Positions 1-10,593 are shown, counted from the first letter of the stretch. The stretch: 64,000 bases of DNA from Billgrantia lactosivorans (GCF_003254665.1 NZ_QHGY01000009.1:51072-115071); one strand, 5' to 3'. Numbers and translations: made by a program. The notes: a model not told the origin generated them from the sequence alone.

Positions 1-825
1 TTCTCCTGGAACCATTCGATGCCATTTGGCATCTCGATTCATTCCCCATCCGATGTGACTCATGCCAAAGCCACGTTCATCCTCGAAGCTTGCCATGTAG
101 GATTTTACAATTTCCGCTTCTAATCCACCTTGAATGTTAGTGATCCATCCTTTTTCTATGGTATATGTAATGGGTTCTCTAACATAAATGTTCTGTGGTA
201 ACAGAATGTCGCCCGGTGCTACGACTATGGTGCCATCCACCCCATCATCATCACCGCCTGTGAATACAAAGCCAGAAGGCCAATGATCCCATCGGCCCGG
301 TTCGTCAGTGCAGGCGTACTCTGTGACGGTAGGGTATGTGTTTAGTTTGTACGTAACATCCGTGCCATGAGCCGAGGTGATACGCATCACCTTTGCTTTT
401 GAAAGAAGCTCGCCGGCTATCTCGACCTTCTCCTTTAGCTCTTGGTTGGGAAGCATTCTGGCCAGTAGTTCCGGAGGCTCTACGACAGTGAGTATGCGCG
501 TTCCCGCTGCCTGTATGGCCACTTGCTCTGGTGAAAAAAGCAGGAAAATACAGTCTATTAACATGTCGCAATTTTTGAGAGCCTCTACCGCGTCGGGCAT
601 GCTGGCTAGGCCAGTGGTGCCCACATTCCATCCTCCTGTAGGTAGTGGGGAAGGTAAGCGCATATGATACATACTAGCGCCTAATCGCTGTCCCGCCGCC
701 ATGAATGCGTCAGCATAATCGATTCTTTCACTACCTTGTGTTAGAACGATCACTTTCTCGCCTTCATGAACGCCCGACATTTTTAGCTGATGAAGACAAA
801 TTTCTGTAAAGCTTGCCTGATCCAT
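1..825 (-). CDS. nicX: 2,5-dihydroxypyridine 5,6-dioxygenase, C-terminus cut by window edge
   Basis: Opens the pyridine ring of 2,5-dihydroxypyridine to N-formylmaleamate in nicotinate degradation, using ferrous iron. I read 275 codons from the ATG at 823-825, preceded by GGAGAA. The product starts MDQASFTEICLHQLK and near the cut end carries GMSHIGWGMN (residues 254-263), a segment typical of the leucyl-aminopeptidase-like dioxygenase fold. The family is about 350 aa, so roughly 75 residues lie outside the window. It is the last gene seen in the nicA-led minus-strand group and completes the pathway together with nicC and nicD. The first 120 bases are only about 48% G+C by hand count, clearly below the genes upstream. 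The call rests on motifs and on the surrounding nic genes. Confidence 0.85.
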   Translation of the reverse strand, partial: MDQASFTEICLHQLKMSGVHEGEKVIVLTQGSERIDYADAFMAAGQRLGASMYHMRLPSPLPTGGWNVGTTGLASMPDAVEALKNCDMLIDCIFLLFSPEQVAIQAAGTRILTVVEPPELLARMLPNQELKEKVEIAGELLSKAKVMRITSAHGTDVTYKLNTYPTVTEYACTDEPGRWDHWPSGFVFTGGDDDGVDGTIVVAPGDILLPQNIYVREPITYTIEKGWITNIQGGLEAEIVKSYMASFEDERGFGMSHIGWGMNRDAKWHRMVPGE

Positions 826-943
826 GATGTTCTCCGCTTCAGGTCGGTGTTGAGGTTCAAGGCTTGGGATACGTCGTGCGAATCTGGCTTGAAAGAGAGT
901 TAATTGTTGGCATGCCTGACTCTGGTAGTTGAACGCTCTAGGG

Positions 944-965
944 CAGGGGGCGATTTCGCCCCCTG
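944..965. terminator. perfect hairpin between symporter and nicX
   Basis: A 10-bp perfect inverted repeat, CAGGGGGCGA at 944-953 and TCGCCCCCTG at 956-965, with a 2-base spacer. It lies 48 bases past the symporter stop and 119 bases before nicX. There is no clear T-run on either strand, so it may be a weak terminator, an mRNA processing or stability hairpin, or an attenuator that lowers nicX expression relative to nicAB. Confidence 0.5.
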
Positions 966-1012
966 TCGAGCGCTAATTACGCTCTTGGTTTGTGTGCAGT
1001 GTGTCCGTGTTG

Positions 1013-2539
1013 CTACTGGACTTTACTCTGAAGTGAAGGAGGGAGTTCCGTCTCGCTTTTTTTTGGCTTCAGCGACTTTTTCGAAAGCTCTTCCTTGATG
1101 GCTTCCATAAAACTATCTGCAGCAGATTGGCAAGGTTGGGTAACAAGGCTTACGCCAACGAATAGCACGCTGGAGACGATGATCCCCCATACTCCAGCGG
1201 GGAGCCCCAGGAAGGAGTTGCCGATGGCATAGACGAACAGTACGAAGGCACCGGTGCCCAGCACACTCACCAGAGCGCCGGCGGCGGTGCCGCGTTTCCA
1301 GTAGAAGGCACCGATGATCGCCGGCACCATGGCCACCAGTCCGGATGAGGCCGCGACCGACAGTACCGCGATCAGGTCGAGCTGTAGCTCGGCGAAGCCC
1401 AGCGCCATGAGCGCGATTACCGGAATGACGATCTTGCCGACCAGCAGCTGACGCTTCTCGCTGGCACCCGGTTTGACATTGGCATAGACGTCACGCGCCA
1501 ACATCGAGGATAGGGTCAGCATGATCGAGTCGATGGTGGAGACCGCCGCGGCCATGATCCCGATCATCACGATGACGCCCAGCACCGGCGGCACGAACTC
1601 GGACGCCAGCAGCGATGGCGTGGCCAGGTCGGCGCTTTCCAGGCTCGGGAAGGCGGCCAGGGCCGAGAAACCCCAGAGCACCGACACCAGGGTGTAGATG
1701 AAGCCGAAGACCAGGAAGCCGATCAGCATCTGCCGCATGGAGCGCAGCGAGGAGGGCATGAACAGCCGCTGGCTGACCTGGGGATTGGACAGGCTGAAGA
1801 AGAACCAGGGGATGGTCAGGCCGAGGAAGGTGATGAAGCTGAACAGGCCGGGGCCCGGTACCGTCAGCGACTGAGGGTGTTCGGTGGCCAGGGTCTCGAA
1901 CAATGCGGCGAAGCCGCCGAGGCCTTGGATGACCAGGAAGGCGACCAGGGTCGAGGCGACGATCATCATGATCGCTTGCAGAGAGTCGGTCCACATGACC
2001 GAGCGAATGCCTGCCACATAGGAGAAGAAGATAGCGATCGCCGTGGCCAGCATCACCCCGGTGGTGAAGGGAATGGCGCCGTTGGTGGTGCCTTGCAGCA
2101 GGTAGCCGACCCCGGCCAGTTGCACTGCCGCATAGGGGATCAGGAAGATGCAGCTGGCTATCGACACCGCCATGGCGACCCGCTTGCTGTTGTAGCGGTG
2201 CCCCAGCATCTCGCTCGGGGTCACGAAGTTGAACTTCTTGCCCACGGCCCAGAACTTCGGCCCGAAGATGGCCACCAGCGAGACACCAGCGAAGTAGATG
2301 ATCTCGAAGCCCAGGGCGCCGACGCCACCGGCGTAGGTGAGCCCGGCGAGCCCCACCATCATGAAGGCACTGTAGGTTGTGGCACTGTAGCTCAACGCCG
2401 ATACGAAGCCGTTCATCTGCCGGTTACCCAGGAAATAGCCCGACATGCTCTCCGACTTGCCTTGGCGCGACAGGATGGCGATGCCGATGGCAATCAAGAG
2501 ATAGATGGCGATCGACCACCAGATCAGTGACTCAGTCAT
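1013..2539 (-). CDS. sodium:solute symporter (SSS family), predicted nicotinate importer 1
   Basis: A 508-aa polytopic membrane protein of the SSS family, with many hydrophobic segments over nearly its whole length and a lysine-rich tail (about residues 480-508). It contains typical SSS stretches such as the [19 protein letters not shown] segment near the N-terminus and a central [10 protein letters not shown] segment. Its start overlaps the end of the 64-aa membrane-protein gene by 8 bases (ATGACTGA), so the two are probably co-translated. It sits between nicB and nicX, where other nic clusters carry an unrelated MFS transporter (NicT), so uptake of nicotinate is the likely role. A full-length paralogue lies at 30944-32440 next to pncB. 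Substrate is inferred from context only. Confidence 0.8.
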   Translation of the reverse strand: MTESLIWWSIAIYLLIAIGIAILSRQGKSESMSGYFLGNRQMNGFVSALSYSATTYSAFMMVGLAGLTYAGGVGALGFEIIYFAGVSLVAIFGPKFWAVGKKFNFVTPSEMLGHRYNSKRVAMAVSIASCIFLIPYAAVQLAGVGYLLQGTTNGAIPFTTGVMLATAIAIFFSYVAGIRSVMWTDSLQAIMMIVASTLVAFLVIQGLGGFAALFETLATEHPQSLTVPGPGLFSFITFLGLTIPWFFFSLSNPQVSQRLFMPSSLRSMRQMLIGFLVFGFIYTLVSVLWGFSALAAFPSLESADLATPSLLASEFVPPVLGVIVMIGIMAAAVSTIDSIMLTLSSMLARDVYANVKPGASEKRQLLVGKIVIPVIALMALGFAELQLDLIAVLSVAASSGLVAMVPAIIGAFYWKRGTAAGALVSVLGTGAFVLFVYAIGNSFLGLPAGVWGIIVSSVLFVGVSLVTQPCQSAADSFMEAIKEELSKKSLKPKKSETELPPSLQSKVQ

Positions 2540-2726
2540 TGCCGTGCTCCTCGAAGTCCTTGGTGATGAAGAGGTTCAGAGCGATGACCGCGAGACCGGC
2601 AATCGTCCAGAACAGGAAACTGCCATACCATGCCTGCACATGAGTCAACAGCGTGTAGGGCACTAGGTAGCAGAGCAGGACCACTGCCCAGACCAGCCAT
2701 ATCCACTTGCTTCTTTTCATGATCAA
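2532..2726 (-). CDS. 64-aa two-helix membrane protein, symporter partner
   Basis: A small protein with two hydrophobic segments (about residues 8-27 and 34-54), a basic N-terminus (MKRSKW) and a charged C-terminus. It precedes the symporter gene and overlaps it by 8 bases; its own start overlaps the end of the nicB-like gene by 4 bases (ATGA). Small membrane partners are known next to some SSS transporters, for example YhdT with PanF, but I cannot assign this one to a named family. A clear paralogue of the same length lies at 30748-30942 in the same position before the second symporter. This suggests an accessory or folding subunit rather than a chance ORF. Confidence 0.8.
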   Translation of the reverse strand: MIMKRSKWIWLVWAVVLLCYLVPYTLLTHVQAWYGSFLFWTIAGLAVIALNLFITKDFEEHGND

Positions 2727-5700
2727 CCTCGTCTTGTTGTTGCGTCAGGGGTGGGGGAAGGACTGTTGTTATGCTGGCGAATCGCCGTCACGCGCGACTC
2801 GATGTTTCGCCAGGGGGCTTGGTCGGGCGCAAAACGCGCCCGTAGATAGGCCGTCAGAGTGACGACCTGGGAGTCGCTGAAGCTGTCGGCGAAACCGGGC
2901 ATATTGCCGAGGCCGGGTACATGGTCGGCATGCACGCCACCCAGGATCGACTGGATGACATTGTCGGGATGCTGGCTATGTAGGTTGGTGTTCAATGCCA
3001 GCGCGGTCTGGGCGCTGGTGAAGGAAGGCGCGCCACTCTCCATATGACAGCTGGCGCAGGCTCCTTCGAACAGGCGTTCTCCCTCCTCCATGCCGGCGGG
3101 GCCGCTCTGGGCTGTGGCGATGCGAACCGCAGCGTCGGCTTGCACGGTCTCGCTATCGCCTGCCGGTGCGTCCATCTGGACCGCCACATAGTGGGCCAGG
3201 GCGCGTACGTCATACTCGGGCAGCTTGCCCAGGCCGGCCACCACCGGTGCCATGGGGCCCGAGGCTGCACCATGCAGTGACGATGCACCGTGGCGCAGGT
3301 AGTCGTAGAGGGAGGCCTCACTCCAGGGAATTGGCGAGCGGGACAGCCGATTGAGCGGCGGCGCCTCCCAGCCGTCCACCATGGCGCCTGAGAGGGCGTA
3401 TTGGCCGCTGCGCTCGGCCCCCATGGCATTGCGCGGCGTGTGGCAGGCGCTGCAGTGTCCCAGGCCTTCGGCGAGATAGGCGCCGCGATTGTAGAGTTCA
3501 CTCTGGCCGGGATCGGGCTCGAAGGGGCTGGGGTCGTGGTAGAGGGCGTTCCAGCCGGCCATCAATAGCCGGAAGTTGAACGGAAAGCTCAGCGCATTGG
3601 CCGGTGTCTCGGCGCTCACTGCGGGCTGGGCCATCAGGTAGGCATACAGCGCCTGCATGTCGGCATCGCTGATCTTGGCGAAGGCCGTGTAAGGGAAGGC
3701 CGGATAAAGATGCTTGCCATCGCGGCTGATGCCGTGACGCATGGCGCGCTCGAAGGCCGCATAGGACCACTGGCCGATCCCGGTCCCCTCGTCGGGCGTC
3801 AGGTTAGTGCTATAGAGGGTTCCGAATGGCGTCTCGAAGGCACGTCCGCCGGCATTCTCCTGACCTCCCTCGACGGTATGGCAGGCCGCACAGTCGCCGG
3901 CCGCAGCCACCAGCCGTCCCCGTTCGATGGTCTCGGCGGAATAGAGGTTGGCTGCGGGGCGGTTGATCGGCGTGATCGCTCCCTTCCAGGGCCAGGCCAT
4001 GACCGCCGTGCCGGCCATTGCGGTCAGGGCCGCCGCCTTGAGCCAACGGCGCCCAGAGCGTTTGGTCGGTCTGCCGGGTGTCTCTTCCTGCAAGGAATCG
4101 GCCTGGTCGTGGAGAGCCTGACGTACGCGGCCGGCGGTGAAGGGTGGCTGACGGAAGCGCACGCCGGTGGCATCGAACAGCGCATTGGCGATCACCGCCA
4201 CGCCGGGTGCAAGATTCACGTCGTCGAGCGGCTGGAGCAGCGAGGTCGTTGCCTCAGCGTCTGCGCTCTCCCTGGTTGCCATGGCGGTGTGGATTGCCAG
4301 CGCACCGCCGGGCGTCGGATCGACATTCTTATCGTCCTTGCTGCCATCGCCCCATTCGTCGAAGGCCGGGTCGCGTCCCAGCAGCGGACGAGCGCTACCC
4401 AGCACCCGGGCCTGCAGGGTCTGCTGCAGGCGATCCGTGTCTACCTCGGGGCCGGCGTCCTGGCCGACCACCAGCCGAGCCAAGGTCACGTCACCGGTAA
4501 TACGGTTCACCTCCACGTCGGCAATCCAGGCCGAGCGCACGCCTTCCGGGATGCGTTGATGCCGGTCGGGCAGCTGTGAATAGGCGAAACCGCGACCGCG
4601 CAGCCGATCCGGTGATGTGGTAGTGACGGACGACAGCGCTTCGCCCCATCGGGCGCGCTGCGACACCGAGGTGATCAGCTCGACGCCACGGGCGTCGTCG
4701 AGGTGACGTAGCCGCAGCGTCAGAGGATCCTGACCACTTTCGTGGGCCACCTCGTCCAGGAAGGATTCCCGGGCAAAGGCCTGCTGGATCTCGGCGAGGT
4801 GCTCGTTGCGCCGACCGGTGCCATGATCGTCGCGACGGGTGGTCAGTTGGGCGTTATTGAAGTCATAAGGCGAGAAGAACGGTGTTCTGCCGGCCACGGT
4901 CCGCCGGGCGGGCGGCCTGCCGCAGAGCCACAGGCCTACGGCGGCGATATCGCCCGAGGCATGGGCCTGATGATAGCGGTAGTCGGCGATATCGCCGCTC
5001 TCCGCCAGGTCGGCGCTCAGTGTGATGCGCTGTGCCTGTCCCAGGGCATGCACATCACGGGTATAGGCGGCATCCAGCCATACCGCCACGGAGCAGCCCA
5101 GTTGCCGGGACATCACTGCGGCATCCACGGCGGCATCGTCACCACAGTGACGCCCCAGGCCGGAGACCCGCGCCGGGGTGGTCCCGTAGAGCTCGATCCG
5201 CTCGGCCGGCAGGCCGGTGAGGGTCATCAGGTCGTGAATCAAGGCCTCGGGCGTGATCGTTTCTCCCCACAGCATCAGGCGTTGACCGGAGCAGTCGGCC
5301 ACCACCCAGCCGGGGGTATCGCCCCAGCGAAGTCGGCTCGGCCAGCCATAGTCATGTCGATGGGACGAGGCCGTCTTGGCATATTCCGTCGCCAGCTCCC
5401 GGGATGCCGCCCCGGTTGTCACGGGAAGCGGGGTGGCGTCACCTTGACCGGCCCCGGAGGGCGCCCGCCATTCGAGCCTCAGGTGCCGCGCAGCGTCTTG
5501 CGCCGCGGCCAGACTGTCGGCCACCACGCCCACGAAATCACCCTCGATGACGATTTCAACTCGGCCCGGCAGGCCCGCCACGCTGGTCCGATCCACGGCT
5601 ACCAGTCGATCGCTGACGAAGTGCTCGCCGTTCCAGGCATAGTGGGGCGGCCTTACCGCTACACCGAAGCGCTTGGGCGACGCAAGCGGAGCGGGGAGCT

Positions 5701-5743
5701 CTGTGGGTTCAGCCCGGGAAGTGGGGGGCTGCCGATCACTCAT
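2723..5743 (-). CDS. nicB: NicB-like subunit: degenerate molybdopterin domain fused to three cytochrome c domains
   Basis: A 1006-aa subunit of nicotinate dehydrogenase, which hydroxylates nicotinate to 6-hydroxynicotinate and passes electrons to the respiratory chain. Residues 22-95 match the a/b-hammerhead; residues 110-540 match the molybdopterin-binding region; a membrane segment (about 566-588, preceded by KRSGRRWLK) fits a cytoplasmic N-terminus and periplasmic C-terminus; heme motifs CAACH, CSACH and CASCH lie at 618-622, 764-768 and 896-900. Compared with the 756-aa protein at 10858-13128 it lacks about the first 200 residues, and PLDD (505-508) stands where GVGE (705-708) is expected. 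The start is firm because it overlaps the nicA stop (ATGAGTGA). Electron transfer is well supported; catalysis by this chain is doubtful. Confidence 0.88.
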   Translation of the reverse strand: MSDRQPPTSRAEPTELPAPLASPKRFGVAVRPPHYAWNGEHFVSDRLVAVDRTSVAGLPGRVEIVIEGDFVGVVADSLAAAQDAARHLRLEWRAPSGAGQGDATPLPVTTGAASRELATEYAKTASSHRHDYGWPSRLRWGDTPGWVVADCSGQRLMLWGETITPEALIHDLMTLTGLPAERIELYGTTPARVSGLGRHCGDDAAVDAAVMSRQLGCSVAVWLDAAYTRDVHALGQAQRITLSADLAESGDIADYRYHQAHASGDIAAVGLWLCGRPPARRTVAGRTPFFSPYDFNNAQLTTRRDDHGTGRRNEHLAEIQQAFARESFLDEVAHESGQDPLTLRLRHLDDARGVELITSVSQRARWGEALSSVTTTSPDRLRGRGFAYSQLPDRHQRIPEGVRSAWIADVEVNRITGDVTLARLVVGQDAGPEVDTDRLQQTLQARVLGSARPLLGRDPAFDEWGDGSKDDKNVDPTPGGALAIHTAMATRESADAEATTSLLQPLDDVNLAPGVAVIANALFDATGVRFRQPPFTAGRVRQALHDQADSLQEETPGRPTKRSGRRWLKAAALTAMAGTAVMAWPWKGAITPINRPAANLYSAETIERGRLVAAAGDCAACHTVEGGQENAGGRAFETPFGTLYSTNLTPDEGTGIGQWSYAAFERAMRHGISRDGKHLYPAFPYTAFAKISDADMQALYAYLMAQPAVSAETPANALSFPFNFRLLMAGWNALYHDPSPFEPDPGQSELYNRGAYLAEGLGHCSACHTPRNAMGAERSGQYALSGAMVDGWEAPPLNRLSRSPIPWSEASLYDYLRHGASSLHGAASGPMAPVVAGLGKLPEYDVRALAHYVAVQMDAPAGDSETVQADAAVRIATAQSGPAGMEEGERLFEGACASCHMESGAPSFTSAQTALALNTNLHSQHPDNVIQSILGGVHADHVPGLGNMPGFADSFSDSQVVTLTAYLRARFAPDQAPWRNIESRVTAIRQHNNSPSPTPDATTRRG

Positions 5744-6230
5744 GGGGCGCCTCCGGCGACTCGGCGGTGCTGATTGCCACGGCGCGACTCGCCGCCTCGA
5801 GAATCTCCACGTGAGTGCCGCAGCGACAGAGGTTGTACTCCAGAGCGGCCCGCAGCTGGGCTGATGAGGGCCTAGGGGTATGATTGAGCAAAGCGCGCAC
5901 GCTGATGATCATGCCATTGAGGCAGTAGCCGCATTGGGCGGCCTGGGCCTCGATGAAGGCGCTTTGGACTGGGTCGAGGCGGCCTTCGCTGGCCAGGCCC
6001 TCGAGGGTAAGGATCTCATGCCCGACCGCGACCGAAACCGGCAGCACACAGGCTCGGGCGGCCATGCCGTCGATCAGTACACTGCAGGCACCGCACTCGC
6101 CCAGGCCGCAGCCGTATTTGGGGCCGTTGAGTTCCAGGTCATTGCGCAGGACGGTCAGCAGGGGGGTGTCCGGCGGTATTGCCAGCTCGTAGGAACGGCC
6201 ATTAACAGTCAGGGAGATCGCTTCGGTCAT
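5736..6230 (-). CDS. nicA: nicotinate dehydrogenase small subunit, two [2Fe-2S] clusters
   Basis: A 164-aa member of the xanthine-dehydrogenase iron-sulfur subunit family. The plant-type cluster ligands are C41, C46, C49 and C61 (motif CGLGECGAC) and the second cluster ligands are C100, C103, C135 and C137 (CGYC and CRC). It relays electrons from the molybdenum site to the cytochrome domains of the NicB-like protein. It is first in its operon, and its last codons overlap the start of the next gene. A GTGTATAC-type site lies about 110 bases upstream of the start. Family and context agree fully. Confidence 0.93.
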   Translation of the reverse strand: MTEAISLTVNGRSYELAIPPDTPLLTVLRNDLELNGPKYGCGLGECGACSVLIDGMAARACVLPVSVAVGHEILTLEGLASEGRLDPVQSAFIEAQAAQCGYCLNGMIISVRALLNHTPRPSSAQLRAALEYNLCRCGTHVEILEAASRAVAISTAESPEAPHE

Positions 6231-6337
6231 AGGGACTCGTCGTTATTCTTGGCGCTATCCACATTTATCGACTCCTGAAGGAGCCAGTTCAGGCATCACC
6301 CTGCGCTTCCCTTTGCGGATCCGGATGTGCTGATTGA

Positions 6338-6357
6338 TTGCAGTGTATACGCTATTA
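6338..6357. promoter_or_regulatory. candidate NicR operator, nicA side
   Basis: Sequence TTGCA-GTGTATACGC-TATTA, an imperfect 20-bp palindrome sharing the GTGTATAC core with sites at 6534-6553 and 10736-10755. It lies just downstream of the candidate nicA promoter. Binding by NicR is inferred from the site's repeated occurrence at nic promoters only. Confidence 0.6.
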
Positions 6358-6373
6358 ATTTTAGGTTTCTACA

Positions 6374-6403
6374 CATATAGCACCTTGCGTCCTGTTTCTG
6401 CAA
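6374..6403 (-). promoter_or_regulatory. candidate sigma-70 promoter for nicA operon
   Basis: On the minus strand TTGCAG (6398-6403) and TATATG (6374-6379) are separated by 18 bases. The operator at 6338-6357 would fall just downstream of the start of transcription, fitting repression by roadblock. Read by eye, with no experimental support. Confidence 0.4.
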
Positions 6404-6520
6404 GCTATGATCTGCGTCATGCTTTTCCTTCGAAAAATTACTGTTTCATGGGCGTTGGTCAAGATTCTTCTCTTTTTCTCCTGATGTGGGCGCTCGGCGA
6501 GACGATCGGGTAAACGGTGC

Positions 6521-6553
6521 TTGACGTAAAAATAAATGGTGTATACGTTGTAG
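6521..6553 (+). promoter_or_regulatory. candidate nicC promoter with overlapping NicR operator
   Basis: A good -35 box, TTGACG, lies at 6521-6526. The operator-like AAATG-GTGTATACGT-TGTAG follows at 6534-6553 and covers the place where a -10 box is expected (15-17 bases after the -35). Binding here would block RNA polymerase directly. The transcript would carry a leader of about 125 bases before nicC. Confidence 0.5.
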
Positions 6554-6678
6554 TTGAGCCTCGTTTTACCCCGGCGTGTGCCCCATGCTGGAGCGCCCCC
6601 CGACGAAGAGTCGCTCTGCGCATGCCCTCTGCCCTTTGGGCATCGAGGAAGATCAATAAAATCAAACAGGTGGAGTAA

Positions 6679-8660
<1,982 letters not shown>

Positions 8661-8675
8661 GAGAGGCCTTGCGCC

Positions 8676-9428
8676 ATGACCAAGACATACCGTATCGGCC
8701 AGATCGTACCCAGCTCCAACATCACCATGGAGACGGAAATTCCCGCGATGCTGGCTGCGAGGCAACTGATTCGCCCCGAGCGTTTCACTTTCCACTCCAG
8801 CCGCATGCGCATGAAGACCGTGAGCAAGGATGAACTGGCTGCCATGGATGCCGAGTCCGACCGCTGTGCGTTGGAGCTCTCCGACGCGGCTGTGGATGTG
8901 ATGGGCTATGCCTGCCTGGTGGCGATAATGTCCATGGGGCCGGGTTACCACCGCGAATCCCAACGGCGCCTGCGTAGCCGCACCGAGGAGAACGGTTGCG
9001 ACACTCCGGTGGTGACCAGTGCCGGCGCCCTGGTGGATGCCCTGGGCGTAATGAAGGCCAAGCGCGTGGTAGTGGTTGCGCCTTACATGAAGCCGCTTAC
9101 CGAGATGGTGGTGGATTATATCCGTGAGGAGGGCGTCGAGGTGGTCGACTACCGCGCGCTGGAGATTCCCAATAACCTCGACGTGGCCCGCCACAATCCA
9201 GCCAATTTGCCGGAGATTGTCGCCGGCCTCGACTACAGCGACGTGGATGCCATCGTGCTCTCTGCTTGTGTGCAGATGCCATCGCTGGCCGCCGTCTCCA
9301 AGGTTGAAGCGATCACTGGCAAGCCGGTGGTCACCGCGGCTATCGCCACTACCTATGCCATGCTCAAGGCCCTCGATCTCGAACCGGTGGTGCCGGGAGC
9401 CGGCGCTCTGCTGTCGGGCGCCTACTGA
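8676..9428 (+). CDS. nicE: maleate cis-trans isomerase
   Basis: A 250-aa Asp/Glu-racemase-superfamily enzyme that converts maleate to fumarate, the last step of the pathway before the TCA cycle. The two catalytic cysteines expected in maleate isomerases are present at C80 (GYACLV) and C198 (LSACVQ). A GAGAGGC ribosome site precedes the ATG. It lies between nicD and nicF in one plus-strand operon. Confidence 0.92.
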   Translation: MTKTYRIGQIVPSSNITMETEIPAMLAARQLIRPERFTFHSSRMRMKTVSKDELAAMDAESDRCALELSDAAVDVMGYACLVAIMSMGPGYHRESQRRLRSRTEENGCDTPVVTSAGALVDALGVMKAKRVVVVAPYMKPLTEMVVDYIREEGVEVVDYRALEIPNNLDVARHNPANLPEIVAGLDYSDVDAIVLSACVQMPSLAAVSKVEAITGKPVVTAAIATTYAMLKALDLEPVVPGAGALLSGAY

Positions 9429-9438
9429 GGAGATCGTC

Positions 9439-10077
9439 ATGACGCAACACGCTCAGGAAGCCAGCGACAACTACAAAGGCGTCTGGGATGGCCGGATCGG
9501 TTTCGGTAACAAGCCCGCTCTATTGGTCGTCGACTTCATGCAGGGATACACCACGCCTGGCTCGCCGCTCTATGCCCCGGGTGTGGTAGAGGCGGTGGCA
9601 AGGATGCCGCGGCTGTTGGTGGCGGCGCGCAAGGCCCGGGTGCCGGTTATCCATACCAATATCCTTTACCTGGCGCCGGATCAGCGTGATGGAGGCATCT
9701 GGGTCAAGAAGGCACCGGTAATGCGTGCCATGGTGCCGGGCAACCCCTATGCAACATTCTGTGAGGAGGTGATCCCGTCTGACGATGAGTTGGTGATTAC
9801 CAAGCAGTACGCCAGCGCCTTTTTCGGCACTTCGTTGGCCCCGACGCTGGTGGCCATGGGGGTGGATACCCTGATCCTGACCGGCTGCTCGACCAGCGGC
9901 TGCATTCGTGCCACCGCCGTGGACGGCCTGCAGCATGGCTTCCGCGTGATGGTGGTGCGCGATTGCGTCGGTGATCGCCACCCCGCCCCCCACGAGGCCA
10001 ACCTGTTCGATATCGACAGCAAGTACGGCGACGTAGTCTCCCTCGACGAGACGCTGAACCACTTGCGTCATGACTGA
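9439..10077 (+). CDS. nicF: maleamate amidohydrolase
   Basis: A 212-aa isochorismatase-like hydrolase that deaminates maleamate to maleate and ammonia. The cysteine-hydrolase triad is visible as D32 (VVDFMQG), K122 (ITKQYAS) and C155 (TSGCIRATA). I chose the ATG at 9439, ten bases after the nicE stop and preceded by GAGGAGA; the frame is open further upstream, but that part overlaps nicE. It is the last gene of the nicCDEF operon and converges on nicR. Confidence 0.92.
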   Translation: MTQHAQEASDNYKGVWDGRIGFGNKPALLVVDFMQGYTTPGSPLYAPGVVEAVARMPRLLVAARKARVPVIHTNILYLAPDQRDGGIWVKKAPVMRAMVPGNPYATFCEEVIPSDDELVITKQYASAFFGTSLAPTLVAMGVDTLILTGCSTSGCIRATAVDGLQHGFRVMVVRDCVGDRHPAPHEANLFDIDSKYGDVVSLDETLNHLRHD

Positions 10078-10110
10078 CCCGACCCGGCCGACGGCGGCCG
10101 GGCGGCCACC

Positions 10111-10593
10111 TCAACCGTCGGCGTTCATCTTCTCCAGCAGATGCATCAGGGCGATACGCTCGGCGGGGTTGAGGTTGCTCATGGTCTGATCGCTGATCTG
10201 CTTGGCGATGGGCACCATGGTCTCGACCAGGGTCTCTCCCGCCTCGGTGATGACCACCATCACCTTGCGCTGGTCGCTGGGATCGGTGGTCAGAGTGATC
10301 CACTCCCGTGCCTTGAGCCTCTTGATAACCCCGCGGATCGTGGCGGGATCGATGGCGGTGGCATTGACGATCTCGGTGAGCGAGCTTGGTCCACGCTCCA
10401 TGACCGTGCACAGGGTGACGAACTGGATCGCGGTCAGCTGTTTGTCACAACTGTAGCGTTGGAAGATTGCCGTATGGCGCTGGTAGGCCTTGCGCAGCAG
10501 GTGACCAACCTGTTCGGAGAAGTCATAACCCTGCTCGGCGGGTGTTCGGTGGTCGCTGGACATGGCGGCGTGAGCTGGCGTCTCTGTAGTCAT
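10111..10593 (-). CDS. nicR: MarR-family transcriptional regulator of nic genes
   Basis: A 160-aa winged-helix repressor of the MarR type; the helix-turn-helix region covers about residues 55-110 (segments SLTEIVNATAIDPATIRG and RLKAREWITL). In Pseudomonas, NicR represses nic genes and 6-hydroxynicotinate lifts repression; the same role is likely here. It faces the Mo-subunit operon across a 264-base gap that contains a near-perfect 20-bp palindrome, so it may control itself and that operon. No other regulator is encoded in the locus. Confidence 0.85.
   Translation of the reverse strand: MTTETPAHAAMSSDHRTPAEQGYDFSEQVGHLLRKAYQRHTAIFQRYSCDKQLTAIQFVTLCTVMERGPSSLTEIVNATAIDPATIRGVIKRLKAREWITLTTDPSDQRKVMVVITEAGETLVETMVPIAKQISDQTMSNLNPAERIALMHLLEKMNADG

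Larger units (their letters stand above)
6231..6678. promoter_or_regulatory. nicA-nicC divergent intergenic region
   Basis: 448 bases without a convincing gene. ORFs here on the minus strand look like shadows with no family resemblance. The region holds two GTGTATAC sites about 195 bases apart, a candidate nicA promoter and a candidate nicC promoter, listed separately. It is visibly more A+T-rich than the flanking genes. The spacing of the two operators would allow independent control of the two arms, or looping. Confidence 0.7.

Noticed and set aside
5744..6230. Missing N-terminus of the NicB-like gene hidden by a frameshift upstream
   Set aside because: The bases upstream encode a complete NicA in frame to its stop, and the two genes overlap cleanly. 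There is no room for another 200 codons, so the short form is real in this sequence.
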